In this document: piece by piece, positions 59,348 to 64,000 of the stretch | Layout: each line of letters starts with the position of its first letter | How positions within the stretch are numbered: the first letter of the stretch is position 1 | NCBI RefSeq assembly: GCF_013415115.1 | Contig: NZ_JACCDD010000001.1 | Location: forward strand, 310,001 to 374,000 | Direction of reading: 5' to 3' | DNA from: Vreelandella zhaodongensis | Lineage (GTDB): Bacteria; Pseudomonadota; Gammaproteobacteria; Pseudomonadales; Halomonadaceae | Length of the DNA: 64,000 bases | Program-made: the position numbers and the translations under genes | Notes under the pieces: model-generated | Database searches by the model: none | Told to the model about the DNA's origin: nothing | What the model saw: the letters and a program-made list of their open reading frames with translations, nothing else

Positions 59348-60421
59348 CTATGCGACGCGTTTGGTGAGCACCGGAGCAAGTTTTTCGTTCATGCGGGTAA
59401 AGGTTTCGACCGTCGTATCCCAATCAATGCAGGCATCGGTGATGGAAACGCCATACGTTAGCTGGCTAAGATCGGCAGGAACTTTCTGGTTGCCCCAGCC
59501 AATGTTTGACTCAACCATCAAGCCAATAATGGACCTGTTGCCTTCCAAGATTTGGTTGGTGACATTTTCGAGCACCAGCGGTTGTAGTCCAGCATCTTTA
59601 TTAGAGTTGGCATGAGAGCAATCGATCATAATGTTGGCTGAAAGGTCAGCTTTTTTAAGCTCTTTTTCAGCCAGAGCCACGCTGACGCTGTCGTAATTAG
59701 GCTTACCATTACCACCGCGCAACACAACGTGACCGTAAGCGTTACCGCGTGTGCGGATAATGGCGACTTGGCCTGCGTTGTTGATACCCAGGAAGTTGTG
59801 CGGGCTGGCAACGGACTGCAGGGCGTTAATCGCGACGTCGAGGCTACCATCGGTTCCGTTTTTGAAGCCGACGGGGCAGGAGAGCCCAGATGCCATTTCA
59901 CGATGGGTTTGCGATTCCGTGGTGCGCGCACCAATCGCTGACCAGCTAATGCAGTCTTGCATATACTGGGGGGAAATCGGGTCTAACGCTTCCGTTGCGA
60001 GCGGCAGGCCAATCTCAGCCAGATCGACGAGTAGCTTACGCGCGATGTGGAGGCCTTCATCAATTTCGAAAGAGTCGTTAAGATGTGGGTCGTTAATTAA
60101 CCCTTTCCAACCTACTGTGGTGCGGGGTTTTTCGAAGTAAACGCGCATGACAATGAAAAGGCTGTCGCTAACCTGATCCGCTAATTTGCGCAGACGACGT
60201 GCATAGTCCAGTGCGGCATCCACATCATGGATAGAGCATGGGCCTACCACGACGAGAAGCCGATGATCTTTACCATCGAGGATGTTTTGAATGGTATGGC
60301 GGCCCTCAATAACAGAGCGTTCCGCAGCTTCTGTCAGCGGAATAGTCTGTTTGAGAGCTTCGGGTGTAGTAAGAACATCCTGGGCTAGGACGTTAAGATT
60401 GCTAACCTGCTGATCCGACAT
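59348..60421 (-). CDS. aroG: 3-deoxy-7-phosphoheptulonate synthase (DAHP synthase, AroG type)
   Basis: A 357-residue class I DAHP synthase, first step of the shikimate pathway, joining PEP and erythrose 4-phosphate. Seen: VVVGPCSIHD, YFEKPRTTVGWKGLINDP, EALDPISPQYMQDCISWSAIGARTTESQTHRE, GFKNGTDGS and MIDCSHANSNKD. The family has Phe-, Tyr- and Trp-inhibited versions that cannot be separated here by eye. A good promoter lies directly upstream. Confidence 0.94.
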   Translation of the reverse strand: MSDQQVSNLNVLAQDVLTTPEALKQTIPLTEAAERSVIEGRHTIQNILDGKDHRLLVVVGPCSIHDVDAALDYARRLRKLADQVSDSLFIVMRVYFEKPRTTVGWKGLINDPHLNDSFEIDEGLHIARKLLVDLAEIGLPLATEALDPISPQYMQDCISWSAIGARTTESQTHREMASGLSCPVGFKNGTDGSLDVAINALQSVASPHNFLGINNAGQVAIIRTRGNAYGHVVLRGGNGKPNYDSVSVALAEKELKKADLSANIMIDCSHANSNKDAGLQPLVLENVTNQILEGNRSIIGLMVESNIGWGNQKVPADLSQLTYGVSITDACIDWDTTVETFTRMNEKLAPVLTKRVA

Positions 60422-60447
60422 CTTTCTACCTGTGCGTGCGCAATGGA

Positions 60448-60476
60448 ATAATAGTGGCTCTACTATGGCGTGTCAG
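60448..60476 (-). promoter_or_regulatory. aroG promoter
   Basis: On the minus strand, CTGACA (60476-60471), a 17-bp spacer, TATTAT (60453-60448), each one base off consensus. Transcription would begin near 60441, about 20 nt ahead of the ATG, with AGGTAG as ribosome binding site. Confidence 0.65.
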
Positions 60477-60498
60477 ATAGGTAAAAATCAATTGTTGC

Positions 60499-60527
60499 GG
60501 AACTTGATCGCCAGGAAAAGTGTCACG
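60499..60527 (+). promoter_or_regulatory. Candidate sigma-E (AlgU-type) promoter for rpoE
   Basis: GGAACTT (60499-60505), 17 bp, TCACG (60523-60527). The -35 is a perfect match to the sigma-E consensus GGAACTT; the -10 keeps TC only. rpoE autoregulation is the norm. Confidence 0.45.
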
Positions 60528-60788
60528 GTCAAGATTTTAAGGGGGAACTGAGGTAAAGATCTTGGTAATACGGTAAGCGCTTGATGCCCCGCTAAGAACG
60601 CGCAACACTAGGTACTATTGGATACTTTTTTACACTGAATATGGTAGGCGAGTCATTCACTATCATCTGTCATCATGAAAATTAACTAATGCCCAAGGGA
60701 CACTATGCTGCTTGCTGTGAAGGCCCACATGAAAGGGCGAAAAGAGATAGCGCTCGGCGTGCGTCGCACGAGCGGGAGGGGTGTGTGA

Positions 60789-61391
60789 ATGGGCACTCGT
60801 GAAACAGACCAGCAGTTGGTGGAACGTGCCCAAAAAGGTGATACCCGCGCTTTCGATCTACTGGTGAAAAAATACCAGCATAAAATTATTGGGTTGATTG
60901 GGCGCTACGTACACGATCATTCTGAAGTGCAGGATGTGGCGCAAGAAGCCTTTATCAAAGCGTATCGGGCGCTTGGCAAATTTCGTGCTGAAAGTGCGTT
61001 TTATACCTGGATGTACCGCATTGCGATCAATACGGCTAAAAACCATTTAGTATCTCGCGGGCGTAGGCCGCCAGGCAGCGATCTTGATATTGTTGATGCG
61101 GAAATTCTCGACCAGAGTGGTCGATTGGCTGATTCAGAGTCTCCGGAAGCGTCCATTGCACGAGACCAGTTGGAAGCTGCTGTTTTCGAGGCAATTGAAA
61201 AGCTGCCGGAAGATTTGCGCACGGCAATCACGCTGCGTGAGCTGGATGGCCTTGCCTATGAAGATATTGCGCAGGTGATGCAGTGCCCGGTAGGGACGGT
61301 GCGTTCGCGAATTTTTCGCGCTCGTGAAGCGGTTGATGAATACATTCGGCCATTGGTGACGACTTCACGCAATAGCCGTGAAAATGAATAG
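60789..61391 (+). CDS. rpoE: Extracytoplasmic stress sigma factor RpoE (AlgU)
   Basis: A 200-residue ECF sigma factor, collinear with E. coli RpoE and Pseudomonas AlgU: QLVERAQKGDTRAFDLLVKKYQHKI, sigma region 2 with VQDVAQEAFIKAYRALGKFR and SAFYTWMYRIAINTAKNHLVSRGRRPP, and region 4 with LPEDLRTAITLRELDGLAYEDIAQVMQCPVGTVRSRIFRARE. It heads the rpoE-rseA-rseB-rseC operon controlling outer-membrane stress. Confidence 0.97.
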   Translation: MGTRETDQQLVERAQKGDTRAFDLLVKKYQHKIIGLIGRYVHDHSEVQDVAQEAFIKAYRALGKFRAESAFYTWMYRIAINTAKNHLVSRGRRPPGSDLDIVDAEILDQSGRLADSESPEASIARDQLEAAVFEAIEKLPEDLRTAITLRELDGLAYEDIAQVMQCPVGTVRSRIFRAREAVDEYIRPLVTTSRNSRENE

Positions 61392-61692
61392 CCATAAAGG
61401 GGTGTGGTTAGGGGTGGTCGAGACGTTGTTTATTCACATTAAATTACGTTTTTTCATTTTTTGTGAACTGTCTGGCAGGTGAGGCGTCATATAACCTGAC
61501 TAGCTTGATTGATTCGAGTAAGCGCCAAGAAAACACTGTGTATGCGGCGTGTAAATTAAAACAGCCTGTTAGCTTGTGTTTTGTATTTGGCGATTTGAAA
61601 CAAGGTCTTGGCCTGCGAAGTTGTTGTGATGTAAGCACTCATTAGCAGTGTTATCGCAGCGCTTCTTCTAATACAGTGTGAGGGTGTGAAGT
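61392..61692. other. Unusually long spacer between rpoE and rseA
   Basis: A 301-bp gap where most gammaproteobacteria have a few dozen bases. A 60-codon open frame (61463-61645) lacks a ribosome binding site and family likeness. It contains a sigma-E-like motif (61465-61491). No terminator hairpin was found despite two T runs near 61450. Confidence 0.7.
61465..61491 (+). promoter_or_regulatory. Sigma-E-like motif ahead of rseA
   Basis: GAACTG (61465-61470), 16 bp, TCATA (61487-61491). Partial match to GGAACTT-N16-TCTGA. It could give rseA its own stress-induced promoter, a feedback on the sigma factor. Confidence 0.35.
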
Positions 61693-62433
61693 ATGAGTCA
61701 AAACACACGGGAGTCGCTTTCGGCATTGATGGATAGCGAAAGTGATGAGCTTGAACTGCGCCGAGTGTTGAAGTCATTGCCCGATGATTCTGATGCGGCG
61801 GAGACTTGGCGGCGCTACCATTTAGCGCGCAGCATGATGCAGCGTGAGCGCGGTGTAGATGTCAGTGTTGATCTCTCTGCTGGCATTATGAATCGACTGC
61901 GTGACGAGCCTGCCCCAACGCTTCAAGATGATACCGTTGTGACTCCTGCTCGCTCAGGAGGGCTTTCCTTTGCACGTGGTGCAGGTGTGGCAGCTGCCGT
62001 ATCGCTTATGGTGATTACTGGTGTGCAATTTTTCGGTGGCGACAGCACTCCGGCTGGTGGCTCTCAAAGCGCTGACGGCATGGCTGCTGTTCAGCCAAAT
62101 GCAGTGCCCCAAGTGCAGCCAGTGAATCTATCGGCTTCTCAACCAGCCTCCATGACCCCACCCAGGATGCCAGTGTTTGAGCAGACGCCATTTCGTATTA
62201 ATGGCCAAGCTGGACAAGGTGGTTTAATGAATGTCAGCGAAGCTGGCTTCTCCACACCTGCTGCTCCTCAAGGTGATATGGCGCAACAACCAACCTCGAT
62301 TGATGTTGACCAGATCCGCTTGCTGCAGTCTTACCTGGAACAGCATGCCCAAGGTGCTGCAAGTGGCAATGGAGAAAACTGGATGCCGCTAATGCGCTCC
62401 TCGTCAGTGACTGAGCCGCTAGGACAGCGCTAA
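61693..62433 (+). CDS. rseA: Anti-sigma-E factor RseA (MucA)
   Basis: A 246-residue anti-sigma factor. The N-terminal sigma-binding domain reads ESLSALMDSESDELELRRVLKSL and ETWRRYHLARSMMQ, one membrane helix lies near 98-116 (GAGVAAAVSLMVITGVQFF), and the periplasmic part is Pro/Gln/Ala-rich. In E. coli, DegS and RseP cut RseA under envelope stress; neither gene is in the window. GAGGGTG precedes the ATG. It follows rpoE after an unusually long gap. Confidence 0.93.
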   Translation: MSQNTRESLSALMDSESDELELRRVLKSLPDDSDAAETWRRYHLARSMMQRERGVDVSVDLSAGIMNRLRDEPAPTLQDDTVVTPARSGGLSFARGAGVAAAVSLMVITGVQFFGGDSTPAGGSQSADGMAAVQPNAVPQVQPVNLSASQPASMTPPRMPVFEQTPFRINGQAGQGGLMNVSEAGFSTPAAPQGDMAQQPTSIDVDQIRLLQSYLEQHAQGAASGNGENWMPLMRSSSVTEPLGQR

Positions 62434-62478
62434 TTCAACTCACTGGAAATTTTATTCTATTACAGGGTGAGGGCCGTC

Positions 62479-63444
62479 GTGGCAGCAGTCGTATCGTGTA
62501 GGTGCTCTTCACGGAGAGGCAGGTTGTTGGCAAGCCTATGTTTTGTAGGCGCTAGCTTGCTGCCTCAGACGGTTGTCGCTGAAAGTCCTTCGCCGTTCTC
62601 CTGTGCAGAGGTGTTAAGCCAGCCCAGCCCTGCGACCACCCAAGAGTGGTTGGTGATGAGCATGCAGGCAGGACACTGTGTCGATTTCCAGGCGCGGGCA
62701 GTGTCCATAGATGCCCTAGGCGTGCGTACGCTTGCTCTTTCTCACCGTATCCGAGACGGCGTCCGGCAGCAGGTCGTTCAGCACTTGGATGGCCCATCCA
62801 TTAATGTTGAGCGTCGCTCAATTGCAGGTTTTTTCGCCTGGTTTCCTTCAGAAGCACCTGAGTCTGAGTCATCTCCGGCTCGCTGGGCAGCACAAGTGTC
62901 GGAATATTATGAAATATCTCAGCAAGACGATACCAGGGTAGCTGAGCGTGATGCAGTTGCACTGCAATTCTCCCCCCTCGACAATCAGCGGTATTACCAC
63001 GCTTGGTGGATTGATAAAGAAACGGGGTTGTTGCTGAAACAAGTGATCAGCGACGCGCAGGGGCGTGTACTCGAAACGTTCCAGGTGACTCAGCTACACT
63101 CGCCCAGTCTATATGATGGTGATGTCGCCCGTGGCGCGGAAGTAGAAATGGCTGACCACCCTTGGCAGGTAGGCTGGTTGCCTGAAGGTTTTGTTGAGCA
63201 ACCTTCGGAACAAGGTCAGCAGCAAGATGGTCAGCGGGTTTACAGCGATGGAATGGCTGCTATTAGTGTGTTTGTAGAGCCGTTAGAGCAGCGTCGCTTA
63301 GAAGAGCGTGTTCATAGACTGGGAGTTTCGACGGCGGTTGTGTCACAGGTTGTCATTGATGGTCAGGACTGGCAGTTAATCGTGATTGGTGAGCTGCCTT
63401 TAGAGCCGTTACAGCGCATCGCCAATTCAATTACGTTTGAGTAA
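62479..63444 (+). CDS. rseB: Sigma-E regulatory protein RseB (MucB)
   Basis: A 321-residue periplasmic protein with a signal peptide (RRGRLLASLCFVGASLLPQTVVA) and the MucB/RseB fold: SMQAGHCVDFQ, HLDGPSINVERRS, YYHAWWIDKETGLLLKQVISDAQGRVLETFQVT and VGWLPEGFV. It shields RseA from proteolysis and senses lipid A and lipoproteins. GTG at 62479 has GAGGG ahead; the frame is also open from a GTG at 62467. Confidence 0.92.
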   Translation: MAAVVSCRCSSRRGRLLASLCFVGASLLPQTVVAESPSPFSCAEVLSQPSPATTQEWLVMSMQAGHCVDFQARAVSIDALGVRTLALSHRIRDGVRQQVVQHLDGPSINVERRSIAGFFAWFPSEAPESESSPARWAAQVSEYYEISQQDDTRVAERDAVALQFSPLDNQRYYHAWWIDKETGLLLKQVISDAQGRVLETFQVTQLHSPSLYDGDVARGAEVEMADHPWQVGWLPEGFVEQPSEQGQQQDGQRVYSDGMAAISVFVEPLEQRRLEERVHRLGVSTAVVSQVVIDGQDWQLIVIGELPLEPLQRIANSITFE

Positions 63445-63547
63445 GTGCTCGGTATAAATTGTCGGTCCACTAACTTCTTCATGTTTATCGTGGTTCTGTT
63501 GCGTTAAATGATTGTCTCTCTGGCGCTAACGCTACTGGGTAAATGTT

Positions 63548-63994
63548 GTGAACAGTGTAGATTGTAGTTCTCTTGTACGTACTGGCTCCGTGATCGCCCA
63601 TTCTGCTAATGGACTGGTGGTTGATGCGTCGCTCAAGGCTGCTTGTCAGCAATGTGCCGAAGGGCGTGGCTGCGGCGTAGGTTTGTTTGTCCGCAGGCGG
63701 CAACGCATGGTGATTACTTTTAATGCCCCGTCTTCCCAAAACAAAGCGCGCTACCCAATAGGTAGCTCAGTCTCTTTTGCCCTAACAAAAAGTGACGTCA
63801 GCTTACTGGCGCTTCTTGTTTATGCGTTCCCGCTTTTTTTAGCACTGGGTATCACCGCTATTGCATCTAGTGTTTGGCATAGCGAATGGGTTGCTGTGGC
63901 TCTTTTTTTCGTAGCACTGATCGCGAGTATTGCGTTACTCAAGTGCCTCCTAAGGGGGCGGGCGGAACGCTTTCGTCCGCGTTTGGTCAGTTAG
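63548..63994 (+). CDS. rseC: SoxR-reducing system / RseC family membrane protein
   Basis: A 148-residue RseC protein. A cytoplasmic N-terminal domain has the conserved CQQCAEGRGCGVGLF cysteines (near residue 35), then two membrane helices (about 83-105, VSLLALLVYAFPLFLALGITAIA, and 110-130) and a basic tail. RseC is linked to reduction of the SoxR Fe-S cluster and closes the rse operon in E. coli. A GTG start at 63548 is likely. It ends six bases before the window does. Confidence 0.93.
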   Translation: MNSVDCSSLVRTGSVIAHSANGLVVDASLKAACQQCAEGRGCGVGLFVRRRQRMVITFNAPSSQNKARYPIGSSVSFALTKSDVSLLALLVYAFPLFLALGITAIASSVWHSEWVAVALFFVALIASIALLKCLLRGRAERFRPRLVS

Positions 63995-64000
63995 TTATCC

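Larger units (their letters stand above)
60422..60788. other. Divergent spacer between aroG and rpoE
   Basis: A 367-bp gene-free spacer. It holds a strong sigma-70 promoter for aroG (60448-60476) and a candidate sigma-E promoter for rpoE (60499-60527), leaving an rpoE leader of about 250 nt with no named element. GGGAGG lies ahead of the rpoE start. Confidence 0.75.

Noticed and set aside
61463..61645. 60-codon frame in the rpoE-rseA gap
   Set aside because: No ribosome binding site and no family likeness; the sigma-E-like motif overlaps its start.

Overview
The window reads as a chromosomal segment of a halophilic-type gammaproteobacterium, most likely Halomonas or a close relative in the Halomonadaceae. 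This is inferred from gene order and protein character: lpxC/dciA/secA/argJ/mutT-thiE, a lolDF pair next to comEC-msbA-lpxK-kdsB-murB, rne|rluC followed by the maf/yceD/rpmF/plsX/fab cluster without fabH, and rpoE-rseABC. It is almost entirely dense housekeeping DNA. No tRNA, rRNA, CRISPR array, prophage or insertion sequence was seen.

Layout. 1-7 kb: the 3' part of lpxC, convergent dciA, a small membrane-targeted ORF ending in a SecM-like stalling motif directly ahead of secA, then argJ and a Nudix-ThiE fusion. 7-9 kb: agmatine to putrescine operon (aguA-aguB, minus strand). 9-19.4 kb: envelope biogenesis (lolF-lolD, DUF2062, comEC, msbA-lpxK-trm112-kdsB-phosphatase-murB). 19.4-26.9 kb: rne with a striking 9-bp coding microsatellite, a long rne/rluC divergent spacer, a HAD phosphatase, an S49 peptidase and maf. 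27-36 kb: yceD-rpmF-plsX-fabD-fabG-acpP-fabF-pabC-mltG-tmk-holB, headed by a near-consensus promoter that appears to give a leaderless or almost leaderless yceD message. 36-40 kb: pilZ, tatD, DUF1285 and a UvrD-type helicase. 40-44 kb: ETF-ubiquinone oxidoreductase divergent from etfBA, with two PsrA-like sites between. 44-49 kb: Mn-type SOD, a G-rich spacer, and nrdHIEF preceded by a spaced pair of NrdR boxes. 49-54.5 kb: a Fur-box-headed TonB2-type energy-transducing operon (DUF3450, TtpC-like ExbB, ExbB, ExbD, TonB, TPR). 54.6-60.4 kb: xthA, rhlB, dinG, aroG. 60.5-64 kb: the envelope stress operon rpoE-rseA-rseB-rseC.

The most interesting element is the 122-codon ORF at 1440-1808. It has a signal-like N-terminus and ends in H-A-P-R-G-P-P followed by six residues and a stop 67 nt before secA. 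It sits exactly where secM sits in enterobacteria but does not otherwise look like SecM, so it is a strong candidate for a divergent translation-arrest regulator of secA. Many other points are regulatory: NrdR, Fur, PsrA and sigma-E-like sites, competing hairpins in the rne leader, and a leaderless promoter. All functional assignments come from reading motifs by eye; no database search or folding program was run.
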